The position numbers and the translations under genes were made by a program. A DNA stretch of 64,000 bases, from NCBI GenBank assembly GCA_944389925.1, contig CALXOD010000016.1:1-64000 (forward strand), read 5' to 3'. This DNA is from an uncultured Victivallaceae bacterium (GTDB lineage Bacteria > Verrucomicrobiota > Lentisphaeria > Victivallales > Victivallaceae). Of this stretch, positions 54,227 through 62,917 are shown in pieces. The notes beneath the pieces are model-generated. The model was not told where the DNA came from. It did not search any database and saw nothing but the letters and a program-made list of their open reading frames with translations. The number at the start of each line of letters is the position of its first letter. Within the stretch, counting starts at the first letter, position 1.

Positions 54227-55396
54227 TTACCGCGACCTCCGGAAGCGAAGCCGCCCTGCCACCGCCACGATCAGCGCCACCAGATAACAAAGCCAGACTG
54301 CGTTCATCGCCCGTCCCAGGCCAATCCGGTCCGCCAGCTGCCCCACCAGCAGCAGAATCGCCGTCGCCGCCGACCAGCTTCCGCCGACGATCCAGGCCAG
54401 ACGCATACTCAGTGAGAGCCGTCCCGGTGCATTCCGCGCCAACACGACAATTAACGGGAAACCAGCACTCAACAACATTCCCGCCGGAATCGTCAACCAG
54501 ATGGCACCCCGAAATCCGGACAGCAGAAAATAACCCGCAATGACCGGCAATCCCGCCGCCAGTCCAATCATGATGAAACGGGAAGGCCGGTAACGTTTCG
54601 CCAGCACCCCGAACAGCAACGATCCCGCCGCCGAACCGATCCCGAAAAGCATCGCGCTCATCCCGCAGAAGGTCAGCGGAAATCCGGTTTCATGCAAATA
54701 CGACGGCAGCAGTCCCTGCAACGTGGCGGATCCCGCATTCATGAAAACGGCAATGGTAAAAAGATGCCAGTAACTCCAGGGCTGATCCTGCTGCTCCGTC
54801 TGACCGGCAGCCCTCCCCCCACCGGAATCCACCGCCAACCGGACCCGGCTGCGATAAATCCCCAGTACCACCAGCAGTGGCAACGGAATCAGCAGCAGCA
54901 GCCCCGGCAGCCGGAAATGCCCAACCAGCCACGCTCCTGCCAGCGGTCCCGCCGCGAATCCGAGAAATCCGGACACCATGAAGAGTGATGTACAAACAGA
55001 AGACGAAATGCCGTCCACAGCCAACGTTCCCCGCAACCCCTCCGGATGCACAAACGCAATCCCGATGCCGACCAGAAACATCAATGCAGCCAGCACCCAT
55101 ACCGGAGTTCCCCCCGGCAGAAAGCCGAACAGGAAAATCAGCATCGACAGCACCATGCCGCACTGAATCATCAACGGCAACCGGGCATGCCGGCGTACCA
55201 GCCCCGCCGGAATTTGAAAGAGATTGGAGCCGATTCCCATAATCGCCAGCAGCACGACGCCCGCCCCCAGCGACAATCCAAAATGCTCACGCGCCACCGG
55301 CAGAAAGCCCGGCAGCAGCCCACCGAGCATGTCGATGACGAAATGTGCCGCCATCAGCGACAACAATTGAAAACGCGATCGCCATCCCACTGCCAT
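54227..55396 (-). CDS. MFS transporter, Fsr-like
   Basis: ATG 55396 with GAGGTGAG five bases upstream is chosen; a GTG three codons earlier overlaps the ribosome site. The 389-aa protein has twelve hydrophobic segments with a short charged central loop (SGGGRAAGQTEQQDQP). Its start (AAHFVIDMLGGLLPGFLPVA, FGLSLGAGVVLLAI) resembles the fosmidomycin-resistance Fsr branch of drug:H+ antiporters. Substrate unknown. It follows the GNAT gene after 425 bp on the same strand and converges on folD. Confidence 0.8.
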   Translation of the reverse strand: MAVGWRSRFQLLSLMAAHFVIDMLGGLLPGFLPVAREHFGLSLGAGVVLLAIMGIGSNLFQIPAGLVRRHARLPLMIQCGMVLSMLIFLFGFLPGGTPVWVLAALMFLVGIGIAFVHPEGLRGTLAVDGISSSVCTSLFMVSGFLGFAAGPLAGAWLVGHFRLPGLLLLIPLPLLVVLGIYRSRVRLAVDSGGGRAAGQTEQQDQPWSYWHLFTIAVFMNAGSATLQGLLPSYLHETGFPLTFCGMSAMLFGIGSAAGSLLFGVLAKRYRPSRFIMIGLAAGLPVIAGYFLLSGFRGAIWLTIPAGMLLSAGFPLIVVLARNAPGRLSLSMRLAWIVGGSWSAATAILLLVGQLADRIGLGRAMNAVWLCYLVALIVAVAGRLRFRRSR

Positions 55397-55405
55397 ACAT
55401 CTCAC

Positions 55406-55820
55406 CTCTTTTTACAGATCCACTATTTGAAAGAATGCCGGCAATGTACATCCGGCAATGAAGTTTTCAACCACCATATCTCCGGATTTTCCGGAAAACC
55501 GGGACCTGCCGTCTCCACTTGCCTTCTCCGGAAAAGCTATGTGAGGAACAGTCCCTTCTTTTTTCTTCAACGCGCTATCATGGGCAGAATGCGGAAAACT
55601 TCCTCCGGCATTAAGGAAAAGACACACACCTTATGCGGCCCATTGGAGTATGGAAAGATTCGGAAAATTCCTCAGGAAGAAACCGTTTTTCGACAGCTGT
55701 CGCTCCCTGGAGCGATCCCCCTATCGCCCCTTCTTTCCGGTAATCTTCACAAAAGCAACGGAGCTCCCCCCAGTCCCGTCATTCAAATCTGCATGTTTCT
55801 ACTCCGATACCGGATGACGA
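55406..55820. other. Intergenic region, nothing recognised
   Basis: About 415 bases between the GNAT and MFS genes. A 7-bp inverted repeat TCGCTCC/GGAGCGA with a two-base centre is at 55700-55715 but no T run follows. A 71-codon minus-strand frame starting with GTG at 55627 has no ribosome site and no familiar sequence. I see no RNA element. Confidence 0.5.
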
Positions 55821-56720
55821 TCAACCGAATTCCGGCCCGGCAATAGCGAAACATCTGGAGAGATCCTCTTCTCTGCCGTCGGCATTGTTCAACGCCATAC
55901 GGAAAAACGGCCGCTGCACCACGAAACCGCGACCTTCCAGCGCAGTAATGAATTGCCGCTGCGCCTCCGGTACATCAATCATCGGAAATTCGTAAGCGCA
56001 ATGATACAGTGCCGCCAGCAACAGACGCACCGCACTGTCCAGATCCGGCGCATACAACGGCCCCAGCTGCCGAAACAACCGCCCCGGACGCGACAACAGA
56101 AACGCCGGACTGCCCGGCAACCGAAATGCCGCCCGCCCGCTGCGGCGCAACAACCATTTCATCAACGCCGCCCGTTCCGAGCCAAAAGCCTCCGCATCCA
56201 CCTGGATCAACTCCGGCAGATCACCGGCGGTCATGAGCGCAACCCCTTCGGGACGGCGCCCCCCGCCGCCTCCGCGCCCGGTCAAACGTACCAACCGCTT
56301 CTCCTCCACAAAACCAAGCGCCCGGTAAAACGGCGCGCCTTCCGGCGTAGCATCCAGCTTGAACGGCAACCCTGCGCGGCGCGACAGCAGCTCACGCAGC
56401 AGCCGACTGCCGATATCCCCTCCCCGCACGCCGGGTTCTACAATCACCATATTGATCCACGCAACGCCATTCGGATAAGGCAGCGCCGCCGCTGTCCCGA
56501 TTACCCGGTCCTGCAGAATCATTCCGAGGGTAGTTTCCGGCGCCTGTTCCAGCATGAACAACCATTCATCATCCAGCTGATTCCAGTTGAGCAGAGCAAT
56601 CAGTTTGCGCAGTTTCGGCAAATCAGCGGTGACAAGCTCCCGGAGAACCGGCCCCGTTCCAACAGATTCCGATGAACCGGAAACCGCGGATTTCTCCGAC
56701 GATGGTGGAACCTGTTCCAT
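55821..56720 (-). CDS. Two-domain GNAT acetyltransferase
   Basis: ATG 56720 with GAGGGA eight bases upstream is preferred over an ATG 27 codons earlier. The 299-aa protein has a complete GNAT fold at about 25-150, with WINMVIVEPGVRGGDIGSRL as the acetyl-CoA loop and PFYRALGFVEEKRLVRL closing it. A second, diverged GNAT-like half runs from about 160 (EGVALMTAGDLPELIQVDAE to FVVQRPFFRMAL). This two-half form is known from uncharacterised acetyltransferases with a C-terminal Acetyltransf_18-type domain. Substrate unknown. Confidence 0.8.
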   Translation of the reverse strand: MEQVPPSSEKSAVSGSSESVGTGPVLRELVTADLPKLRKLIALLNWNQLDDEWLFMLEQAPETTLGMILQDRVIGTAAALPYPNGVAWINMVIVEPGVRGGDIGSRLLRELLSRRAGLPFKLDATPEGAPFYRALGFVEEKRLVRLTGRGGGGGRRPEGVALMTAGDLPELIQVDAEAFGSERAALMKWLLRRSGRAAFRLPGSPAFLLSRPGRLFRQLGPLYAPDLDSAVRLLLAALYHCAYEFPMIDVPEAQRQFITALEGRGFVVQRPFFRMALNNADGREEDLSRCFAIAGPEFG

Positions 56721-56990
56721 GTATTTTCCCTCAAAAAAAACGTTTTCCACTGCCCGTTTCCTCCTCAGGAACGAGAATCGGCAGTCCTTTCCCGTTCCCA
56801 CAGCATTACCGGAATATAGCGCCGGTTTTCACAAAAATCACCCCTTCCTTTACAAATATTTTCAGAAAAAAAACGACTCCTGCGAAAATCAGTTCTTTTT
56901 TATGAAAAAACCGATGTATATTACCAGGGAAAAGAATTGCAAAGACAGCAGGGCAGCCAAATCCCCCCTTCACGAGGAATGACCGGAACC

Positions 56991-58037
56991 ATGCCGAAAC
57001 GACCGACGCGGATTTATACCGAAATGCTTGACTATCTGGAGGCGATGATCGCCAACGGCGCATTCCCTCCGGGGACCAAACTCCCCTCTCAACGCCAGCT
57101 CGCCGCCCAATTTTCCATTCCGCAAAGCACCGTCGGCCGCAAGCTGAAAGAATTACAGCAGCGCGGCCTGATCGATCTGCGCCGCGGTTCCGGCGCCTAT
57201 GTCCGGGATCGCCGCTGCCGCCGCAGCCGGGCGGACAAGAAAATCGTCATCATCATCGACGCGGTCAATATCCAGACCTCTTATTGCGGTCATGTATTAA
57301 TCGGCTTGCAGGAGCGGGCGGAGGAACTGAAATGCAAATTGACGTTGCACTTCACTTCCTACCGCAGCTTCACCCCGGAAATGCTTTCCAAATACGGGGC
57401 GGGATATGACGGTATCGTTCTGCTCGGCTGTTACGATACCGCTCTGGAAAAAATTCCGGATACCCGTCCCTGCGTCGGAGTAAACATGCACCGCACTTAT
57501 GGTTTTGCCTCAACCGTTGATCTGGATCCGGTACGCTCCGCGGAGCTGGCGGCAGATTTTTTTTCCGCCCGGGGCTGTACCACTGTACATCTCTTCGGTT
57601 ATGATGTCGGCCATGCCGAACCCAAATCCGCCTTTGATTTCCGGGGACGGCTCTTTGCCGAGTACTGGCGCAGTCGCGGCCGGCTGGTCGAACATCAGAC
57701 CCCGCTCCCGGATAATCTGGATGGAGACGGACGGAGTGATCCGGAGCATTTCACGGATACCGGCGCCGGTTATCTTTTTGTCAGCGGCACCCGTGCCAAT
57801 GGCGCGGCGCAGGCATATTGGGAACGGACCGGCCGCAAACTGAGTGATGATTTCCATGTGCTCAGCATCGACGGAAAATCCCTGCTGCGTCCGGATTATC
57901 ACCCGGTCAACACCATCGCCACCGATTATCCGGCCATGGGCAGGACTACGCTGGAAGAGTGTCTGCGCCGCATCGCCACGCCCGGAGAAGGACCTCACCG
58001 AATCTATCAGAATGTGTATCTCAGTCTGAAAAAATAA
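56991..58037 (+). CDS. GntR-type DNA-binding domain with LacI-like sugar-sensor domain (transcriptional regulator)
   Basis: ATG 56991 is taken, with GAGGA about 12 bases upstream; an ATG four codons earlier is too near that site. The 348-aa protein starts with a GntR winged helix (RIYTEMLDYLEAMIANGAFP, KLPSQRQLAAQFSIPQSTVG, LKELQQRGLIDLRRGSGAYV). From about 85 it has a periplasmic-binding-protein fold of the LacI type (GYDGIVLLGCYD, ARGCTTVHLFGYD, DYPAMGRTTLEECLRRIATP). This is the AraR-like architecture. It lies 82 bp upstream of a GH20-like glycosidase in the same direction, so it probably controls that gene in response to an amino-sugar or related sugar. Confidence 0.88.
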   Translation: MPKRPTRIYTEMLDYLEAMIANGAFPPGTKLPSQRQLAAQFSIPQSTVGRKLKELQQRGLIDLRRGSGAYVRDRRCRRSRADKKIVIIIDAVNIQTSYCGHVLIGLQERAEELKCKLTLHFTSYRSFTPEMLSKYGAGYDGIVLLGCYDTALEKIPDTRPCVGVNMHRTYGFASTVDLDPVRSAELAADFFSARGCTTVHLFGYDVGHAEPKSAFDFRGRLFAEYWRSRGRLVEHQTPLPDNLDGDGRSDPEHFTDTGAGYLFVSGTRANGAAQAYWERTGRKLSDDFHVLSIDGKSLLRPDYHPVNTIATDYPAMGRTTLEECLRRIATPGEGPHRIYQNVYLSLKK

Positions 58038-58119
58038 TCGTTGAAAAATGCTGAAAGTGTAAAAACTGCACCGAAAACATTGCCGGAACAATATCGTATC
58101 AATCAAGGATCCAATCCCC

Positions 58120-59691
58120 ATGCTGAATATTTTCCATCTCGACATGAATTTTGCGGCCCTCCGCACGGATTATCTCCCAAAACTCCTGGAACGTCTCGCC
58201 GAAATGGGCTACAACGCCATTTTGTGGGAGCTGGAAAACAAAGTCCGTTTCGATCAACTCGGCCCGGCGGTTGATCCGGAAGCCATGACCAAACAAGAAT
58301 TCCGCCAGCTGTTGAACTATGCCCGGGAACTCCGCCTGGAACCGATTCCGCTGCTCCAGACCATCGGCCATGGAGAATATGTACTGCTGCATCCGGAATT
58401 TCAACATCTCCGGGAAAATCCCCTCCGCCATGACTGCTACTGTACCACCCTGCCGGCCGTCCGGCTTCACCTCAAAAAGCTGATCGCGGAGTATCTGGAA
58501 CTCTTCGGTGATTTGCGATTCTTCCATCTCGGCGGCGACGAAGCCTACGAATTCGGTACCTGTGACGCCTGCCGCGCCTATATCGAACAACATGGCCGCA
58601 ACCGTCTTTACTCCGATTACCTGAGCGACCTCTCCTCCGCTCTCCACATGCGCGGCATCCGTCCGGGAGTATGGGCCGATATGGTACTGGCTCATCCGGA
58701 TGAAATGGACTCCGTCGATCGCTCTCTGATATTGTGGGACTGGAACTACTGGGGCAGCGGGCCCGAAGACCGGGAGGTCCGTATCTGGGGAGAAGGCCCC
58801 GTGACGCAAGATACGCTCACCGATACCCATCGCCGTACTTTTCCGGGGCTGCTGGACCGTTCGGGGCGGTTTAATGCCTTTTATACCACGGATTTCCTCA
58901 AAGAAAACGGTTTTGAAGTCATCCTGGCCTCCTCTTCCCGTTCAGCGGGAGATGCCCTGTTCGGCGGTAATTTCAACCGCCACGCCCGCAATATAATCGG
59001 CTGCGCCCGCAAAGCCGGCGAAAGTAGCTTGCTCGGCCATTGTGTCACCAGCTGGGCTATCCGGCAACACACTTATGAAACCCAGTTGCCGCTCCTCGCG
59101 CCGGCACCACGGGCCGCGGCGGAACCGCAACGCACCCCGGAATCATTGCTGCGGGAAACCGGTGAAGCATTGTTCGGGACGGATCCGGCCCGCTTTTACG
59201 AAGCGGCCCATCTGATTGGTGCGGCATTTCCTTTTGACCAGACCGGTGACGTCGGCATCCAGTGGAACGGTCTGAAGGATCAGTTACCTGCGCCGGCCGG
59301 ATTCATTGCCGACCAACTCCGACGCTGGCGGGAAGAAGGCACCCTGCCGGAACGTCGGCAACAACTGGACGAAGCCCGTGCCGGACTGCTGCGCGGCATT
59401 GCCCTGCTGAATGATTTTGCGGTGGCAGCCAGACATGGACTCGACATCCTTGAGAGCTGGCGCTGTGCCGCGCATCTCCAGCTGGGCCAGTACCTGCTGG
59501 CCCAGAGATTACTGAATGAAGAAACATCCCGGGAATATGCCATGCTTGCCGTGAACCTGCGTACTCAGTTCCAGACGGAACTGGCGAGATTTCACCGGCC
59601 GGAATCCGCCCGGCGCAATGCCGGACAGGTCTATGATGCGGTCATCGCCTTTTTTTCGGGCGACTCAACGGGACAGAGAAGCGTACAATAA
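58120..59691 (+). CDS. GH20-like glycosidase (beta-N-acetylhexosaminidase family), cytosolic
   Basis: The 523-aa protein begins directly with the (beta/alpha)8 barrel (MLNIFHLDMNFAALRTDYLP, LAEMGYNAILWELENKVRF). It carries the GH20 catalytic pair in FFHLGGDEAYEFGTC: Asp140 and Glu141 correspond to the Asp-Glu that position the 2-acetamido group and act as acid. Other barrel strands are PIPLLQTIGHGEYVLL and GVWADMVLAHPDEM. A helical C-terminal part of ~200 residues follows. No signal peptide is present, so it should act on imported oligosaccharides. The 3' end overlaps the convergent kinase gene by 27 bases. Confidence 0.82.
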   Translation: MLNIFHLDMNFAALRTDYLPKLLERLAEMGYNAILWELENKVRFDQLGPAVDPEAMTKQEFRQLLNYARELRLEPIPLLQTIGHGEYVLLHPEFQHLRENPLRHDCYCTTLPAVRLHLKKLIAEYLELFGDLRFFHLGGDEAYEFGTCDACRAYIEQHGRNRLYSDYLSDLSSALHMRGIRPGVWADMVLAHPDEMDSVDRSLILWDWNYWGSGPEDREVRIWGEGPVTQDTLTDTHRRTFPGLLDRSGRFNAFYTTDFLKENGFEVILASSSRSAGDALFGGNFNRHARNIIGCARKAGESSLLGHCVTSWAIRQHTYETQLPLLAPAPRAAAEPQRTPESLLRETGEALFGTDPARFYEAAHLIGAAFPFDQTGDVGIQWNGLKDQLPAPAGFIADQLRRWREEGTLPERRQQLDEARAGLLRGIALLNDFAVAARHGLDILESWRCAAHLQLGQYLLAQRLLNEETSREYAMLAVNLRTQFQTELARFHRPESARRNAGQVYDAVIAFFSGDSTGQRSVQ

Positions 59692-60789
59692 ATAACCGAC
59701 CGCCGCCGCCAGCACCACAATCACCGCCCCCATGATCGTCACCAGAAAATTGCGGTTGACGAACAGGGCTGTGCGGCGCAGCGGCGAAGCGTTTTCCGCA
59801 GCCGGCGCATACCCTGCGGAAAATGCCTGTATGTCCGCCCTCAACTCCGCCACAGACTGGTAGCGGTCTTCCGGTTTCAACGCCATGGCCTTGCGGCAGA
59901 TGGCCTCTAATGCCGCCGGAACCGGATGTTCCGGAGTTGCCACTTCACTGGGAGGGGGAATTTCGCCTCGAACGGTCGCTGCCATGATCTCCTCCACACT
60001 CCTGCCGGCCAGAGGACAGTGCAACGTCAGCATGGTATAGAGCAACGCTCCCAGCGCATAAATATCGGATCGCTCGTCCAGTTCCCCATTGCGCCCCGCC
60101 ACCTGTTCCGGCGACATGAAACCGGGAGTTCCTTTGGCCACGCCATCGCGAATTTCCCGTGCTGTTCCCGGATGGCCGCCCTCCACAGCCTCTCTCCCGG
60201 GCATTACCATCGCCAGGCCCCAGTCGAGCACCAGGACTTCTCCGAAATCTCCGATATTGACATTATCCGGCTTGATGTCGAGATGCAGTACCTGACGGGA
60301 ATGGGCAAACAAAACCGCGTTGCAGACCCGAATAAAAATCTGGGTGGCCCGTTCAATGGTATATTCCTTTTCCGACGCCACCTCTCCGCGCCGAACTCGC
60401 CGCAGCAACGTCGCCAGCGACTGTCCCCGCAGGTACTTCATGGTGAAAAAGGGCGCCCCGGATAAATCCGTCCCCATATCATGCACCGGCACGATGTTAG
60501 GATGTTCCAGTCTGGCAGTCAGCCGCGCCTCCCGAACGAACCGATCCAGATCCGACGCGGGACGCTCCCGGAAATCCGGCATCATCGCCATGGCCACTTC
60601 GCGCCCGGTATCGATGTCCAGCACCAGCAGAACCGCCTTCATCCCCCCGAATCCGATACTGCGGATAAACTTATACCGCTTGTTCGATTTCCGGGGCAAC
60701 TCCGGCGCCGTCATCAAAGACGGTTCCTCTTCGATGGCGCCGCCGGAATGAATCAGGCGGGTTTTCTGCATCTGCATTTCGTCGTCCAT
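59665..60789 (-). CDS. Membrane-anchored Ser/Thr protein kinase with WNK-like lysine placement
   Basis: The 374-aa protein is a Hanks-type kinase (about 40-310), then a linker and one C-terminal membrane helix (~348-370, MGAVIVVLAAAVGYLLYA) with almost nothing beyond it. Glycine loop: GFGGMKAV, so the third Gly of GxGxxG is Lys51. The usual beta3 lysine of VAxK is missing (EVAMAMM, Ala68). Helix C Glu87 (FVREARLTARLEHPN), catalytic loop HLDIKPDNV (Asp171, Asn176) and DWG (Asp189) are kept. APE is SPEQ-type (KGTPGFMSPEQVAG). HRD reads HLD. Thus it looks active but with lysine supplied from the glycine loop, as in eukaryotic WNK. It starts 16 bp after clpX and is probably co-transcribed with clpPX. 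Confidence 0.88.
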   Translation of the reverse strand: MDDEMQMQKTRLIHSGGAIEEEPSLMTAPELPRKSNKRYKFIRSIGFGGMKAVLLVLDIDTGREVAMAMMPDFRERPASDLDRFVREARLTARLEHPNIVPVHDMGTDLSGAPFFTMKYLRGQSLATLLRRVRRGEVASEKEYTIERATQIFIRVCNAVLFAHSRQVLHLDIKPDNVNIGDFGEVLVLDWGLAMVMPGREAVEGGHPGTAREIRDGVAKGTPGFMSPEQVAGRNGELDERSDIYALGALLYTMLTLHCPLAGRSVEEIMAATVRGEIPPPSEVATPEHPVPAALEAICRKAMALKPEDRYQSVAELRADIQAFSAGYAPAAENASPLRRTALFVNRNFLVTIMGAVIVVLAAAVGYLLYASLSR

Positions 60790-60805
60790 AGTCCGGCCTG
60801 CTCCG

Positions 60806-62134
60806 TTATTTCAGGGTGACTTCTGCCTCGCCGCGAACGACTGCGCCGGTAATGACACAGTGGTTCGCCTTCTTCTCCATGGAAGGAACGGCGAACATTA
60901 CATCCAGCATCAACTCTTCCAGCAATGCCCGCAGTCCACGCGCCCCGGTTCCACGCGCCACCGCCTTATCGGCCAGCGCTTCCAGTGCGTCATCGGTAAA
61001 TTCAAGTTTGACGCCTTCCATCGCCAGCAATCGCTGGTATTGACGGATTAAGGCGTTTTTCGGCTCCTTCAGAATCCGCACCAGCTCAGCGGCCCCCAAC
61101 GGCTCCAGATTCACCACCACCGGCAACCGCCCGGCAAATTCCGGAATCAATCCGAAACGAATCAGATCCTCCGGCTCACAACGCGACAACGGATTGGCTG
61201 CCAGCGTTTCTGCCGCCGCCTCTCCGGCTGCTGCCTCCTCGTCGACCAACCGCTTGAAGCCCAGAACCTGCTTGCCGCATCGCCGCTGAATGATTTTGTC
61301 CAAGCCGACGAAAGCACCACCGCAAATAAAGAGAATGTTGGTGGTATCCACCTGGAGAAACTCCTGTTGCGGGTGCTTGCGTCCTCCTTTCGGAGGGACA
61401 TTGGCCACCGTTCCCTCCAGGATTTTCAGCAGTGCCTGCTGCACTCCTTCCCCCGAAACATCCCGGGTGATCGACACGTTTTCGGTCTTCCGGGCAATCT
61501 TGTCGATCTCGTCGACGTAAATGATCCCGATCTGTGCCCGCTCCAGATTGTAATCGGCCGCCTGTACCAGTCGCAGAATGATGTTTTCCACATCCTCTCC
61601 CACATAGCCGGCCTCGGTCAATGTGGTTGCATCACATATGCAGAACGGCACATCAAGCATTCGCGCCAGGGTACGTGCCAGCAAAGTCTTCCCACTGCCG
61701 GTGGGGCCAAGCAGCAGTACATTGCTTTTTTCCAGTTCGACATCGGCGAAGGCCTGTTCCAGGCGGTTTTCCACCTCCGGACGGGCCACTCGCGTCTGCA
61801 ACCGTTTATAATGGTTGTGCACCGCCACCGCCAGCACTTTCTTGGCCCGTTCCTGTCCGATCACAAACTGATCCAGCTCCTCTTTGATCCGTGCCGGGGA
61901 CGGAACTTTTAATCCGGCAATCAGAGCCTCCATGCCCGTCTTTTCGGATGCCCCGGCTTCCGTTTCGGCCACGGCTTCACCGGAGCAGAGATTCCGATGC
62001 CCGATCTTCAGACACTCGGTACAAATTCCCAGCCCCTCCACGCCGCTGGCTGCGATCAAAACATTTGGATCACTGCCTTCTTCCCGGCCGCAAAAAGCGC
62101 AGATCAGTTTTTTATCTCCTCTGTTTCCCGCCAT
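60806..62134 (-). CDS. clpX: ATP-dependent Clp protease ATP-binding subunit ClpX
   Basis: ATG 62134 has GGAGGGGAG close upstream. The 442-aa protein begins with a zinc-binding dimer domain (Cys12, Cys15, Cys38, Cys41). The AAA+ module has Walker [33 protein letters not shown], Walker [11 protein letters not shown], sensor/arginine regions [20 protein letters not shown] and [10 protein letters not shown]. The ClpP-docking loop reads LGF (QVLGFKRL), within the [ILV]-G-F pattern. It unfolds substrates and feeds them to ClpP. It follows clpP after 17 bp. Confidence 0.97.
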   Translation of the reverse strand: MAGNRGDKKLICAFCGREEGSDPNVLIAASGVEGLGICTECLKIGHRNLCSGEAVAETEAGASEKTGMEALIAGLKVPSPARIKEELDQFVIGQERAKKVLAVAVHNHYKRLQTRVARPEVENRLEQAFADVELEKSNVLLLGPTGSGKTLLARTLARMLDVPFCICDATTLTEAGYVGEDVENIILRLVQAADYNLERAQIGIIYVDEIDKIARKTENVSITRDVSGEGVQQALLKILEGTVANVPPKGGRKHPQQEFLQVDTTNILFICGGAFVGLDKIIQRRCGKQVLGFKRLVDEEAAAGEAAAETLAANPLSRCEPEDLIRFGLIPEFAGRLPVVVNLEPLGAAELVRILKEPKNALIRQYQRLLAMEGVKLEFTDDALEALADKAVARGTGARGLRALLEELMLDVMFAVPSMEKKANHCVITGAVVRGEAEVTLK

Positions 62135-62151
62135 AATCTCCCCTCCACCGC

Positions 62152-62757
62152 TTACTTTTTGGAGACAACCTGATCCACCAGACCGTAAGCGACCGCTTCT
62201 TCGGCGGACATGAAACAATCACGTTCGGTATCCCGTTCGATCTTTTTCAGCGTCTGGCCGGTATGCCGGGATAAAATACCGTTCAGCATGCTCCGCAGTC
62301 GCAGAATTTCCTGAGCCTGAATGCTGATATCCGCAGCGGTACCCTGTGCCCCTCCCCACGGTTGATGGATCATAATCCGTGAATTGGGCAAAGCATACCG
62401 CTTCCCGGCGGTTCCGGCAGCCAGCAGCACGGCCCCCATTGAGGCACATTGTCCCAGACAGTACGTCTTGACATCACACGACAGAATCTGCATCGTATCG
62501 TAAATGGCGAGACCGGCCGTTACGCTGCCGCCGGGACTGTTGATATACAGATCAATATCCTTTTTGGGATCTTCCGCCTGCAGAAACAGCAACTGCGCAA
62601 TGACCAGATTGGCCACCTCGTCGTCGATCGGCGTCCCCAGAAGAATAATCCGGTCTTTCAAAAGCCGTGAATAAATATCGTAACCGCGCTCTCCATGCCC
62701 GGTCTGCTCCACCACCATCGGCACCAGAAAAGAACCAGCCATTTTTTCTTCTCCCAT
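62152..62757 (-). CDS. clpP: ATP-dependent Clp protease proteolytic subunit ClpP
   Basis: ATG 62757 is used (201 aa), with AGGAG about 12 bases upstream; ATG 62742 with GGAGAAG nearby is an alternative. The protein has the ClpP triad: Ser106 in [14 protein letters not shown], His131 in IMIHQPWGG and Asp180 in [14 protein letters not shown]. Ser-His spacing is 25 residues as in E. coli. The catalytic core forms tetradecamers that degrade proteins unfolded by ClpX. Confidence 0.97.
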   Translation of the reverse strand: MGEEKMAGSFLVPMVVEQTGHGERGYDIYSRLLKDRIILLGTPIDDEVANLVIAQLLFLQAEDPKKDIDLYINSPGGSVTAGLAIYDTMQILSCDVKTYCLGQCASMGAVLLAAGTAGKRYALPNSRIMIHQPWGGAQGTAADISIQAQEILRLRSMLNGILSRHTGQTLKKIERDTERDCFMSAEEAVAYGLVDQVVSKK

Positions 62758-62829
62758 GTGTTTCTTCTCTCCTGTTATTGCCTCGAAAACGCCTGCTCCG
62801 TCACAACGTCTCCGTTTTCTCCCGCATTT

Positions 62830-62870
62830 GAAAAAAAACCCCGTCCGCAAATCGGAGCCGGGGTTTTTTC
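62830..62870 (-). terminator. Terminator between tig and clpP
   Basis: An A-tract/CCCCG...CGGGG/T-tract hairpin with inner TCCG/CGGA pairing and a loop CAAAT gives T runs on both strands. On the minus strand it lies 48 bp past the tig stop. It implies clpP has its own promoter in the ~75 bases that follow; I could not locate it. Confidence 0.75.
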
Positions 62871-62917
62871 ATGCCAATTCCACCGCGGCGTCCGCGGCGC
62901 AAAATACAGGCACACGC

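Noticed and set aside
55412-55627. 71-codon minus-strand frame with GTG start between the GNAT and MFS genes
   Set aside because: No ribosome-binding site and no familiar sequence; it fills a gap by chance.
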